Shown here: piece after piece, positions 8,395-16,720 of the stretch | Numbering within the stretch: the stretch's first letter is position 1 | Layout: every line of letters begins with the position of its first letter | Assembly: GCF_011761985.1 (NCBI RefSeq) | Contig: NZ_JAASQT010000004.1 | Location: 1 to 64,000, forward strand | Direction of reading: 5' to 3' | DNA length: 64,000 bases | Origin: Brevundimonas terrae | Lineage (GTDB): Bacteria > Pseudomonadota > Alphaproteobacteria > Caulobacterales > Caulobacteraceae | Notes under the pieces: generated by a model | What the model was told of the DNA's origin: nothing | The model's input: the letters and a program-made list of their open reading frames with translations, nothing else | Database searches by the model: none | Program-made: the position numbers and the translations under genes

Positions 8395-9873
8395 TTACCC
8401 CGGCCGAGGGCCATCACGGCGGGCTGTCCGGTCTTGAAGGATACTGCGCCCCTGACGGTTGGGAGCCCAGTTAAGGAACTGGCTGAGGCTGTCGACCTGA
8501 TCGTCATAACGCGCTGCCGGGAAGGTCTGCATCTCGCGGTGTAGATCATCCAACCACGGGGCTTTGCGTGGCAGTTTGGCAAAGCCAGAATAGAGCCGCT
8601 CCACCGATGCAAAGTAGCGCTCGGCCTTGGGCAAGGTGGCGCTGATGCCTATGCGCATACAGCCACGGGCATGGTGCTGGGGATCGCTGATACCGCGCAT
8701 GTCGCGACTGAGATCTTCCAATAGGGCCGGCCCCACGGACGACTTCTCGACCAATATGGCATCGGTCTTCCAGAGCTTGCGCTCGGCGCGTACGCGGGCG
8801 AGCAGATCTGGATAGAGTAGGCGCTGGCGAATGACGTTGAGTAAAAGCCAACTGGTGCCGTCATGGCCCCAGACAGTGCCAACCGAATAGTCGGCCTTGG
8901 GATCACTGGAAGAGGCCACATCCCAACTGTGCACCACCTTGTGGAGCTGGGTGCGGGGTGGTGCTTCATCATAGAACTGAACCTTGTCCCATTGCAGATA
9001 GTCGCCCTCTAAGGGCGTGGGGTTTTGCTGGTACTGGGCCTCGAAGGCCCGCGGGCCCATCTCGGCTTTGAGCTGATCGAGTACATCACGCGGTTCGCGC
9101 TTGGGATTAAGGACATCGCCGATGCGCCGGCTATGTGTTCTGCCACGTGTGAGAGGAATAATCTCGTCGCGCGTGGCGATGGCGGGAAGGTTAAGGTGAC
9201 GATAGCCGCCCTTGTCGCTAAGGTGGGCCGAGACGTCATCCTCATGCAGACGCTGCTGGATGGCGATGACAGTTCCGGTCTGTTTGTTGTCCAGACGGCT
9301 GAGCAGGGTCTCGTCCACAAACCGTTGCGCCTTGGCGCGCGCTTCAGGATAGGACGCATCCTGTGCCTTCATCAAATCATCGACGATAATCAGATCGGCC
9401 CCGATACCGGTGACCGTGCCGCCCACAGCCGTGGCAAAGCGATAGCCGCCTTGGCGGGTGCCAAGGTCGGCTTCGGTGTCGCGGACGATCGAGGCCGCTG
9501 TGTGGGGAAAGACCTCGCTATACCAATGCGACTGGATCACTTTGCGAAAGCTGCGCGACAGGGCCGCTGATAGCTCCTGGCCATAGCTGGCGCAGATGAT
9601 GCGGGTCTCGGGCCGCTGACCGAGCAACCAGGCCGGAAACGCCACCGTGGTCATGATCGACTTCAGATGGCGGGGCGGCACGGTGATCTGCAGACGACGC
9701 TCATGGCCTTGGGCCACGTCAGCAAGGGCCTGGCACATGGCCGACAGGTACCAGCCGCGCGACAACGGCGTGTCCGGGTTCAGATGACGAAACACCAGTT
9801 CTAGGAAAATCTCGAACTCACGTCTGGCTAAGGTGTGGACCATCACATCGGAGGGAAGGGGCAGCGCACTCAT
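8395..9873 (-). CDS. terL: phage terminase large subunit
   Basis: A 492-residue DNA-packaging motor protein. The ATPase domain shows a deviant Walker A (VPPRHLKS, residues 65-72) and a Walker B (LIIVDD, 161-166). The C-terminal half has the RNase H-like nuclease pattern: SWDVASSSDPKADYSVG, then DAILVEKSSVG, then YDDQVDSLSQF. Full length for the family. Its start overlaps the end of the DUF5681 gene by 4 bases, and the ParB-methyltransferase gene precedes that one, giving a three-gene minus-strand operon. No portal, capsid or tail gene accompanies it here, so by itself it cannot package a virion. It is either a prophage remnant or part of an element that borrows other phage functions. Confidence 0.9.
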   Translation of the reverse strand: MSALPLPSDVMVHTLARREFEIFLELVFRHLNPDTPLSRGWYLSAMCQALADVAQGHERRLQITVPPRHLKSIMTTVAFPAWLLGQRPETRIICASYGQELSAALSRSFRKVIQSHWYSEVFPHTAASIVRDTEADLGTRQGGYRFATAVGGTVTGIGADLIIVDDLMKAQDASYPEARAKAQRFVDETLLSRLDNKQTGTVIAIQQRLHEDDVSAHLSDKGGYRHLNLPAIATRDEIIPLTRGRTHSRRIGDVLNPKREPRDVLDQLKAEMGPRAFEAQYQQNPTPLEGDYLQWDKVQFYDEAPPRTQLHKVVHSWDVASSSDPKADYSVGTVWGHDGTSWLLLNVIRQRLLYPDLLARVRAERKLWKTDAILVEKSSVGPALLEDLSRDMRGISDPQHHARGCMRIGISATLPKAERYFASVERLYSGFAKLPRKAPWLDDLHREMQTFPAARYDDQVDSLSQFLNWAPNRQGRSILQDRTARRDGPRPG

Positions 9874-10280
9874 GATGCGTCCCCGTCATTCGAGGAGGAG
9901 ACGATATCGGCCACATAGGCGCTGATGATCTCGTCATAGCTGGAGGGCTGAATCTCGCTGGGGCGATGCGTCTTGCTCTCTTCCAAGGGTGAATGTGCGC
10001 CATCAGCTTCAATCTTGAGCAAGGTGTGGAACGCCTTGGGGCAGCCTTTGACGGCCTTATCGACCTGTTGGCGAACCGCCACCTGTCGTTTGGACATGGT
10101 CTTGGTCAGTCCATCGACGGTGACGGAAACCTTGCGATCCAGTTCTTCGCGCAAAAGGGTGGATATATTGCGAGAGCCTTTGGGGCGACCCTTGGGGTTA
10201 CCGCTGTGGCCCTTGGTAAACTGATGAGCCTTGGGCGGCCGGCCAAAACCGACCGGATAGTCTGCAAGTGTATGAGACAT
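9870..10280 (-). CDS. DUF5681 domain protein, likely small-terminase-like partner
   Basis: A 136-residue protein with the characteristic N-terminal motif FTKGHSGNPKGRPKGSRN (about residues 21-38), followed by a charged helical region. DUF5681 proteins typically sit directly upstream of a terminase large subunit, as here, where the stop overlaps the terL start (ATGA). By position it may act as the DNA-recognition small subunit; this is inferred from context rather than shown. Confidence 0.8.
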   Translation of the reverse strand: MSHTLADYPVGFGRPPKAHQFTKGHSGNPKGRPKGSRNISTLLREELDRKVSVTVDGLTKTMSKRQVAVRQQVDKAVKGCPKAFHTLLKIEADGAHSPLEESKTHRPSEIQPSSYDEIISAYVADIVSSSNDGDAS

Positions 10281-10295
10281 GACACATCTCCTTCA

Positions 10296-11726
10296 TCACG
10301 CGGCCAAGGCCCGTGTACGAACCCGTACACGCGCTTGCGGGAGTGCAGAGGGCACTACGCTCAACTGAGGCTGAGCATTCGGTTGCTCTTGGCGCTGTGC
10401 GCGCACCTGTTGGAAGGTCTGACCGGTCGTGGCCAATATGGCGGGGCGGCCGGTGTAGTCCTGCCAACGCATCACCCCCACATCCACATAGCGGGGATCC
10501 AGTTCACTGGCGCGGCCATGGCGTCTGGCCGCCTCTGAGGCAATGATGGTGGTGCCGCTGCCGCTAAACAGATCCAGCACCACATCACCGGGGCTGGAGC
10601 TATCGAGGATGGCATCGCGGATCAGGGCCATGGGTTTGACCGTGGGATGCATCTCGCGGGCTTTGGCCTTCTTAGCCCCAAAGCCGTTGACGCCCTCATA
10701 GGCCCAGACATTGGCGCGGTTGCGCCCGTGCTTGCCCAGTTCGACGCGGTTGAGGTGCGACGCTCCGGACTTTCGGAACAGGAAGATCAGTTCGTGGCGC
10801 GAGCGATAGAAGCTGCCCATGCCCCCTGAGGTCTTATCCCAGACAATCAGGTTGAGCAGTTCCATCTTGGCATGGTCGGCTGCGGCCAAGGTGTGGGCCA
10901 TATGCCGCCAGTCCATGCAGAAATAGCAAAGACCGCCTTCCACCAGCGCTTCGCTGGAGCGCAACAGCACCTGGATGAGGAACTGGGTGAACTCGTCATC
11001 GCTCATCTCGCCGGACGCCATGACGAACTCATCATGCTTGCCAGAGCCGGTGATATGGCCGGCCACTTCAACATTATAGGGCGGGTCGGTGACCACCACG
11101 CGCACCGCATCGCCTTGCAACAAGGCGGCCATGGTTTCGGGCGCGGTGGCATCACCGCAGTAAAGCCGGTGATCCCCCAACAGCCACAGGTCGCCCAGAC
11201 GGCTGACAGGTTCTTGAGGACGATCGGGCAGGGTGTCGGCGTTCTCGCCGCCGCCATCGCCTTCCAGGATAAGGCTGTCGATACGCGCAGACGTGAGGCC
11301 TGTGACCTCAAGGCTAAAGCCGAGGTCGATATTGGACAGGTCTTGCAATTCAAGGCCCAGCGCTTCTGTATCCCAGCTGGCCAGTTGTCCGAGCTGGTTC
11401 TCGGCAATGCGGAACACGCGCAACTGATCTGCGCTGAGATGGCGAATACGAATGCAGGGCACATCCGATAAGCCCAGTTTACGGGCAGCTTCAACGCGGC
11501 CATTGCCGGAGATGATCTTGCTGTCCTGATCAATCAGGACGGGCACCAAAAAGCCGAACACCTCGATGGCCTTGGCCAGTGCAGTGATGTCGGAGGCTTT
11601 GTGAAGTTTGAGTTTCCGACCTTCCGAAACCAGAGCCGAGATCGGGTGATATTCGATCGACAGCTGGATGGAGTTGGGAAGGCGCGGGGCGATTAGATCA
11701 TTCTTGTGTTCTACCTCAGAGGTCAT
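10296..11726 (-). CDS. ParB/Srx-type domain fused to N6/N4 DNA methyltransferase
   Basis: A 476-residue fusion. Residues 25-130 form a ParB-like domain (ISGNGRVEAARKLG at 72-85). Residues about 175-430 form a DNA adenine or N4-cytosine methyltransferase with catalytic DPPYN (214-218), a late HPTVKPMALIRDAI segment and the SAM-binding motif DLFSGSGTT, the order of a beta-class enzyme. An Arg-rich tail closes the protein. It would methylate DNA using SAM, probably marking element DNA. AAGGATCCTCACC before the ATG gives a good ribosome site. It heads the operon with DUF5681 and terL. No cognate restriction enzyme is recognised beside it. Confidence 0.9.
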   Translation of the reverse strand: MTSEVEHKNDLIAPRLPNSIQLSIEYHPISALVSEGRKLKLHKASDITALAKAIEVFGFLVPVLIDQDSKIISGNGRVEAARKLGLSDVPCIRIRHLSADQLRVFRIAENQLGQLASWDTEALGLELQDLSNIDLGFSLEVTGLTSARIDSLILEGDGGGENADTLPDRPQEPVSRLGDLWLLGDHRLYCGDATAPETMAALLQGDAVRVVVTDPPYNVEVAGHITGSGKHDEFVMASGEMSDDEFTQFLIQVLLRSSEALVEGGLCYFCMDWRHMAHTLAAADHAKMELLNLIVWDKTSGGMGSFYRSRHELIFLFRKSGASHLNRVELGKHGRNRANVWAYEGVNGFGAKKAKAREMHPTVKPMALIRDAILDSSSPGDVVLDLFSGSGTTIIASEAARRHGRASELDPRYVDVGVMRWQDYTGRPAILATTGQTFQQVRAQRQEQPNAQPQLSVVPSALPQARVRVRTRALAA

Positions 11727-12045
11727 GGTGAGGATCCTTGGATGCAGGCATGAGGACGCACACCCGCAATGCGGGCATCACGTGCGTTCTCAGCAGGATG
11801 GGAGGGGGTGTTGCGACGGCAGGCTGGCATCACCGGCTGCTCTGGCGTCTATAGTCATGGCTTCAAGTACAGCCCGATAAAGCAAAGCTGGTAAGCCACT
11901 CCAACTTTGGCAATGGGGGCTTCTAAATCTTTTTGAACATTGGTGGACTAGCGCTGCGATTGGAGCGTTAGTGTCGGTGTTCCGCCCGGCCAAGCCGGGC
12001 TCGGATCAGTAGGGGCAAACCGCTCCGGATGATCCGAGGATGACC
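11727..12045. promoter_or_regulatory. divergent intergenic region of the phage-derived module
   Basis: About 320 bases between the minus-strand methyltransferase operon and the plus-strand recombinase operon. I see no gene in it. It contains a tight inverted repeat at 11984-12000 (GCCCGGC-CAA-GCCGGGC), which could be an operator or an attenuator for the plus-strand transcript. Confidence 0.45.
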
Positions 12046-12294
12046 ATGCTGACCTTCCAAGCCATAGAGCCGCAACCGGTTGCAAAGGCACCGAGCAAGC
12101 AAGTGCAACTGATCGCTCTTCTGCAGCAAGAGAACGGCGCCACCATTAAGGCCATGACCCTTGCCACAGGCTGGCAGCCGCATTCGGTGCGTGGCGCAAT
12201 GGCCGGGGTGCTGCGCAAGAAGGGCTATCAGGTCCAAAGCCGCAAACATGAGGGCACGCGCTACTGGTCGATCAAGACCGAGGCGAGCCAATGA
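12046..12294 (+). CDS. DUF3489 domain protein
   Basis: An 82-residue winged-helix-type protein matching the DUF3489 pattern: SKQVQLIALLQQENGATIKA, then TGWQPHSVRGAMAGVLRKKG, with a GTRYW strand near the end. These small proteins are regularly encoded just before DUF2924 and a serine recombinase in alphaproteobacterial elements. The ATG at 12046 has GAGG six bases upstream; an ATG at 12040 is in frame but less well placed. Its stop overlaps the next start (ATGA). Role unknown; DNA binding is a reasonable inference from the fold. Confidence 0.8.
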   Translation: MLTFQAIEPQPVAKAPSKQVQLIALLQQENGATIKAMTLATGWQPHSVRGAMAGVLRKKGYQVQSRKHEGTRYWSIKTEASQ

Positions 12295-12704
12295 GCGAGA
12301 TCAAGGCCTTGGTCGAAGCGGTGGCGAAGATGAAGCTGGATGACGTGCGTACGGCCTGGCGTGAGAGGTTCGGTGAGCCGCCGCCCTTGCGATCAACCGA
12401 TCTGATGCGCCGCGCCCTGGCGGACCGGTTGCAACTGGAGGGCTCATCACATCCGCTGGACAAGCGCTTGGCTCAGTTGGCCGCGCGCCATCGCACCGGC
12501 TCCAAACCCACTGTGGTCGCCCACAGTTTCAAGACCGGCTCGCTGCTGCAGCGCGAATGGCAAGGCGAGCGCCATCAGGTCGAGGTGGTGGACGGCGGCT
12601 ATGTCTGGAAGGGGCAGAGCTATAAGAGCCTGTCGGCCATCGCCCGGGACATCACTGGCGCGCGCTGGAATGGCCCACGCTTCTTTGGTCTGCGTGAGGG
12701 ATAA
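12291..12704 (+). CDS. DUF2924 domain protein
   Basis: A 137-residue protein with the DUF2924 signature: LDDVRTAWRERFGEPPPLRS near the N terminus and GTxLxREWxGxxHxVxVxxxGYxWxGxxYxSLSxIAxxITGxxWNGPxFFGL through the C-terminal half. Genes of this family sit between DUF3489 and a large serine recombinase in many alphaproteobacterial islands, and here overlap the former by 4 bases and precede the latter by 5. This suggests a recombination accessory or directionality role; the biochemical function is not known to me. Confidence 0.85.
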   Translation: MSEIKALVEAVAKMKLDDVRTAWRERFGEPPPLRSTDLMRRALADRLQLEGSSHPLDKRLAQLAARHRTGSKPTVVAHSFKTGSLLQREWQGERHQVEVVDGGYVWKGQSYKSLSAIARDITGARWNGPRFFGLREG

Positions 12705-12709
12705 GCCTG

Positions 12710-14320
12710 ATGCAGACCAAGACCATCCGCTGCGCCATCTATACCCGCAAGAGCACCGAAGAAGGGCTGGAGCAGGATTATAACTCCCTACATGCCCAGC
12801 GTGATGCCTGCGCGGCCTACATCCTCTCTCAAGCAGGCGAGGGCTGGAGCCTCTTGCCCGAGATCTATGATGATGGCGGCTATTCGGGCGGGACTATGGA
12901 GCGTCCGGCCCTCAAGCGGCTGATGGCAGACATTGAGGCCAAGCGGATCGATGTGGTGGTGGTCTATAAGGTGGACCGCCTGACCCGCTCGCTGGCCGAC
13001 TTCTCCAAGATCGTCGAGGTGTTGGATCGGACCGGCTCCAGTTTTGTCAGCATCACCCAGGCCTTTAACACCACCACCTCCATGGGGCGGCTGACGTTGA
13101 ACGTGCTGTTGTCCTTTGCCCAGTTCGAGCGCGAAGTGACCGGGGAGCGCATCCGCGACAAGATCATGGCCTCCAAGAAGAAGGGGCTGTGGATGGGCGG
13201 CATGCCGCTGCTGGGTTACGATCCCGACGGGCGCACCTTGAAGATCAACGAACAAGAAGCCGATTCTGTGCGCTGGATGTTTGCCCGCTATCTGGAGGTG
13301 AAGTCCGTGCACCAGATGGTGAAGGATGCATCAAGCAAGGGGATATGCGCCAAGCGCTGGGTCAATCGCCACGGTGTTGAGGTAGGTGGCGGACCCTTAC
13401 AGCGCGGAGCGATTTGCTACCTGCTGCGCAACCGCACCTATATCGGCGAGATCCCGCACAAGGACGAATCCTACCCCGGCCAGCACGAGGCGATCATTAC
13501 GCGCGAGACGTTTGATGCGGTGCAGGCCTTGCTGGATAAAACGCGTCGCACCCGCAAACCCGGCAAGACTCGCCCTGTTCACACGGGTGCTCCCTTGGGC
13601 GGCCTGATCTTTGATAGTGCCGGGCAGGTGATGTCGCCGGTCAATGCGACCCGAAAGGGCGGGGCCACCTATCGCTACTATGTCTCGACGGCCGTCCAAA
13701 AGGGTAGAAAGTCTGAGGCTGGTGTGCATCCGCGTGTGCCTGCGTCGCAGATTGAAGATGCGGTTCTCAAGGCGGTGGCTCCTTTGTTGGAAACCAATCA
13801 AACATCGAGCTGGGATCAGGTGCGCGATGTGATCGATCGCATCGAGGTTCAGCGCGATGTTTTGAAGATCAGGCTGGACCCGGAGAGAGCCACGCAAGGC
13901 ATTCTGAGTGATGTGGGGCGGATGCGACTGGCGCAACTGGATCAGGAACAGAATCAACCTGTGATGATCTGCCCGATCCAGATCACCAAGCGTGGAGGGC
14001 TGACCGTTCTGGGGCCCAATGGCACGGACGCCATAATCAAGCGCACCTTGGATCCAGCCCTAAGCTCCGCCCTCATCAGAGCTGAGGCTTGGAAGCGCAA
14101 ACTGCTAAACGGTGAGGTGACTCGATTGGAAGACTTGGCCCGCGCCGAAGACATCAACTCCACCTATGCCGCGCGCATGCTTCGCGTGGCTTTCCTGGCA
14201 CCCGACATCAAGGAGCAGATCTTGGAGGGGGAAATCAGCGAGCGGCTGACCTTGCAGAATGTGATGAGACAGGATGTACCGCTGGATTGGGATGAACAGC
14301 GGGCGCTATTCAAAGCCTGA
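12710..14320 (+). CDS. large serine recombinase (integrase)
   Basis: A 536-residue site-specific recombinase. The N-terminal resolvase domain has the catalytic serine S15 in YTRKSTEEG and the conserved YDDGGYSGGTMERPALKRL and YKVDRLTRSLADF segments. A Recombinase domain and a zinc-ribbon-type region follow, then a C-terminal segment. GAGGGA eight bases before the ATG supports the start. It ends the DUF3489-DUF2924 operon. It would integrate or excise the island, most plausibly at or beside the tRNA-Ser gene 385 bases downstream. Length and domains are complete, so it may be active. Confidence 0.92.
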   Translation: MQTKTIRCAIYTRKSTEEGLEQDYNSLHAQRDACAAYILSQAGEGWSLLPEIYDDGGYSGGTMERPALKRLMADIEAKRIDVVVVYKVDRLTRSLADFSKIVEVLDRTGSSFVSITQAFNTTTSMGRLTLNVLLSFAQFEREVTGERIRDKIMASKKKGLWMGGMPLLGYDPDGRTLKINEQEADSVRWMFARYLEVKSVHQMVKDASSKGICAKRWVNRHGVEVGGGPLQRGAICYLLRNRTYIGEIPHKDESYPGQHEAIITRETFDAVQALLDKTRRTRKPGKTRPVHTGAPLGGLIFDSAGQVMSPVNATRKGGATYRYYVSTAVQKGRKSEAGVHPRVPASQIEDAVLKAVAPLLETNQTSSWDQVRDVIDRIEVQRDVLKIRLDPERATQGILSDVGRMRLAQLDQEQNQPVMICPIQITKRGGLTVLGPNGTDAIIKRTLDPALSSALIRAEAWKRKLLNGEVTRLEDLARAEDINSTYAARMLRVAFLAPDIKEQILEGEISERLTLQNVMRQDVPLDWDEQRALFKA

Positions 14321-14325
14321 ATCTG

Positions 14326-14399
14326 TTCCCTGATACCGTGATTTAAATCCCTGATACGGCCGATTTATTCCCTGATCGGCCGTTTTATTTTCCCTGTTA
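14326..14399. repeat. four phased TTCCCTGATA-type repeats
   Basis: Copies at 14326-14335, 14347-14356, 14368-14377 and 14390-14399 have the consensus WTCCCTGWTM. Spacing is 21, 21 and 22 bases, two helical turns, so all face one side of the DNA. They begin 6 bases after the recombinase stop. This looks like a multimer binding site, possibly for the recombinase or its accessory proteins. Confidence 0.7.
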
Positions 14400-14432
14400 T
14401 TTTTTAGAGGAAAGGCTCAGGCATAGTACCCG

Positions 14433-14455
14433 AAACCCCGCTACGGCGGGGTTTT
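14433..14455. terminator. rho-independent terminator beyond the recombinase operon
   Basis: Arms AAACCCCGC and GCGGGGTTT around a TACG loop, followed by TTG on the plus strand and preceded by A-rich sequence on the other, so it could stop transcription in both directions. Confidence 0.65.
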
Positions 14456-14498
14456 GTGCGTATGGCGTCATGTGCAGACTATCCAATCACCATCGATA

Positions 14499-14523
14499 TT
14501 CCCTGTTATTCCCTGTTAACAGG
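14499..14523. repeat. tandem TTCCCTGTTA repeats ending in a palindrome
   Basis: Two exact TTCCCTGTTA copies abut at 14499-14508 and 14509-14518, one helical turn apart. The second runs into the 12-base palindrome CCTGTTAACAGG (14512-14523). Same motif as the array at 14326-14399; candidate core of the element's attachment or regulatory site. Confidence 0.65.
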
Positions 14524-14600
14524 CAACGAACACCCTAAACCCTAGCGCCTCCAGACAAACGGAGACGGGCGAGAGAATGAGGGCCAGATGTGCGCCATCA

Positions 14601-14618
14601 GCCGTCTCCAGAGACGGC
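14601..14618. repeat. perfect inverted repeat
   Basis: GCCGTCTC-CA-GAGACGGC, 8-base arms with a 2-base centre, followed by a second, weaker stem (GGCCCC/GGGGCT). It lies between the recombinase repeats and the tRNA-Ser gene. Function unknown; possibly the 3' end of the tRNA transcript. Confidence 0.5.
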
Positions 14619-14705
14619 AAACGGCCCCGAGGGGCTGTGCATGTATCGGTAATGTCGGGGGTATTTGCGGCTGACCCGCATAGCCCGCGTTAGCGGGTGA
14701 ATAGA

Positions 14706-14795
14706 TGGCGGAAGAGGTGGGATTCGAACCCACGGTAGGCTCTCACCTACGCTGGTTTTCAAGACCAGTGCCTTAAACCGCTCGGCCACTCTTCC
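14706..14795 (-). tRNA. tRNA-Ser (anticodon TGA)
   Basis: Minus strand GGAAGAGTGGCCGAGCGG start, anticodon loop CTTGAAA within CTGGTCTTGAAAACCAG, long class II variable arm (GTAGGTGAGAGCCTAC), T-arm GGGTTCGAATCCC, acceptor CTCTTCC plus encoded GCCA, 90 bases. Its 3' end faces the serine-recombinase island, making it a candidate integration target. Confidence 0.95.
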
Positions 14796-14978
14796 GTCAG
14801 GCGCTTGGGGCGCGAACCTTGCGAGTCAGTGGCGACTCGGAAGGGAGGCGCAGTGCTTAGCGGGAAATGTGTCGCGGGCTCAAGTCGAAAACGGCTAATA
14901 TGCGTTAACCAAACCCCAAGTTTGCCATGGGCATGATTGGGAATGCAGTCGGTAACCTTCCCCCATTCGTCGTCCTCG

Positions 14979-16055
14979 ATGCTTCCAATCTCCAAGAAAA
15001 GTGCGTTGCGCGCTGTCTTGATGCTGTCGGCCTTGGTCACGCTTTCAGCCTGTGCGTCGTCAGGTGGAGGCAAGGCCGGGGCGTTGCCGCGGGATATTCC
15101 CTCGGTCAGTGATGCAGCGCCTTTCGTGTCGGGAACGATGCGTCCTTATACGATCCGGGGGCGTACCTACCGACCGGCCGAGCAGCCGGATTATAATGAA
15201 ACGGGTCAGGCGTCCTGGTACGGACAATATCATCACGGGCGTTCGACCTCGACGGGCGAGCGGTTCGATATGAATGCCCTGACGGCGGCGCACAAAACCT
15301 TGCCGCTGCCCAGCATGGTCGAGGTAACCAATCCGGCCAACGGGCGGCGTGTGCTGTTGCGCGTGAATGATCGTGGGCCTTTTGTGGACAACCGCATCAT
15401 CGATCTGTCGCGTGGAGCGGCCGATGCGCTGGGCCTGCTGAATCAGGGCGTGGGCGAGGTGCGGGTCCGCTATGCGGGGCGTGCGCCTAGATCGGGTGGG
15501 GGAATGCGATTGGCCGATGTCGGTAGCCGCGTCGCGAGCCAACCGGCGGAACGGGCAGCTCCGGCACCTCGTGCACCTTCGTCAACGGCGCGACCCTATA
15601 ATGAGGTCGTTCGTGAACAACCGCGCCAGACGACGCGCCCGCGGACGACTTCGCGTCCCGCCTCGACACCGAACTATCCGCGTACGCGCCGTGATGTGCC
15701 GATCCCTGATCAGCCCTTGCCGCCCTTGATGCCGACGCGTGACGCGCCGCTCGTGGTACCGCAACCAGTTCCTGTGCCTGTTCCGGCACCGGTTTACACG
15801 CCGCCGGTTGCATCTGTACCGGTCCAGGCCAGTGGTCCATACCGCGTTCAGGTCATAACGTTTGAAGAGCGCGCCTTTGCCGATGGCATTGCGCGTCGGG
15901 TTGGCGGTGATGCAGTTGTGGAAAGTTTCGAGCGAAACGGACGCACACTTTATCGCGTGATTGTTGGCTCCCGTACGGATCGGGAAGGGGCCGAGCGCTT
16001 GCGCCAGGCCATCATCGCACGTGGTTTTGCCGATGCCTTGTTGATAGCCGACTGA
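14979..16055 (+). CDS. rlpA: RlpA-like septal lytic transglycosylase lipoprotein with SPOR domain
   Basis: A 358-residue lipoprotein. Signal MLPISKKSALRAVLMLSALV ends in lipobox LSAC (Cys at residue 25), which is why the ATG at 14979 is preferred over one at 14943. The double-psi beta-barrel domain reads GQASWYGQYHHGRSTSTGER, AAHKTLPLPSMVEVTN, then VNDRGPFVDNRIIDLSRGAA. A long Pro/Arg/Thr-rich linker leads to a C-terminal SPOR domain (YRVQVITFEERAFADGIARR). It would bind denuded glycan at the septum and cleave peptidoglycan in the periplasm. First backbone gene after the tRNA-Ser; upstream of tmk. Confidence 0.88.
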   Translation: MLPISKKSALRAVLMLSALVTLSACASSGGGKAGALPRDIPSVSDAAPFVSGTMRPYTIRGRTYRPAEQPDYNETGQASWYGQYHHGRSTSTGERFDMNALTAAHKTLPLPSMVEVTNPANGRRVLLRVNDRGPFVDNRIIDLSRGAADALGLLNQGVGEVRVRYAGRAPRSGGGMRLADVGSRVASQPAERAAPAPRAPSSTARPYNEVVREQPRQTTRPRTTSRPASTPNYPRTRRDVPIPDQPLPPLMPTRDAPLVVPQPVPVPVPAPVYTPPVASVPVQASGPYRVQVITFEERAFADGIARRVGGDAVVESFERNGRTLYRVIVGSRTDREGAERLRQAIIARGFADALLIAD

Positions 16056-16096
16056 ATCGGGGTGACTTCCGGCGCGGGCGCGGCCATTGTGCGCCC

Positions 16097-16720
16097 GTGC
16101 GAGGCAGATTCATTACATTCGAGGGCGGCGAAGGTGCCGGTAAGACCACGCAGGCGCGCCTGCTGGCTGAGCGCCTGCGTGAGCGTGGCATAGACACCGT
16201 GCAGACGCGCGAACCGGGAGGCTCTCCCGGGGCAGAGGAGATCCGCGCCATCGCGGTTTCCGGCGATGCCGAGCGCTGGTCGGCGCGGACGGAAACTCTG
16301 CTGATGTATGCGTCCCGTTCGGACCATCTGGAGCGCAAGATTCTGCCTGCGCTGGAAGAAGGCAAATGGGTGGTCTGTGACCGCTTTGCCGATTCCAGCC
16401 GCGCCTATCAGGGCGCAGGCGGCGGTGCGCCCGATAGCCTGATAGAAGCTCTGGATGAGCACGTCGTTGGTGAGAATCAGCCGAACCTGACGGTTGTGTT
16501 CGATATACCGGTCGAGGTGGGGCTTGAACGTGCCTTTGGTCGTGGTCTGTTTGAAACCCGATTTGAATCCAAGGGCTTGGAATTCCACCAGAAGCTGCGC
16601 GAGGGTTTCCTTGCTGTGGCTGAACGCCATCCCGAGCGTTGTGTGGTGCTGGATGCCACCGGCGAGGTTGAAGAGGTTGCCGAGCGGCTGTGGGCCGTGG
16701 TGGAGGAGCGGCTGCTTTGA
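16097..16720 (+). CDS. tmk: thymidylate kinase
   Basis: A 207-residue kinase that phosphorylates dTMP to dTDP in the cytoplasm. P-loop GGEGAGKTT at residues 10-18, DR[FY] motif in VCDRFADSSRAYQGAGGG, TREPGGSPGAEEIR substrate loop. GTG start. Its TGA overlaps the TTG start of holB, so the two are translationally coupled. In related alphaproteobacteria a D-Ala-D-Ala carboxypeptidase gene often sits between rlpA and tmk; none is present here. Confidence 0.95.
   Translation: MRGRFITFEGGEGAGKTTQARLLAERLRERGIDTVQTREPGGSPGAEEIRAIAVSGDAERWSARTETLLMYASRSDHLERKILPALEEGKWVVCDRFADSSRAYQGAGGGAPDSLIEALDEHVVGENQPNLTVVFDIPVEVGLERAFGRGLFETRFESKGLEFHQKLREGFLAVAERHPERCVVLDATGEVEEVAERLWAVVEERLL

Noticed and set aside
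14433..14455. Second att-like core of the island
   Set aside because: The inverted repeat here is better explained as a terminator. I found no duplicate of the tRNA-Ser 3' end elsewhere in the window; the left boundary may lie outside it.
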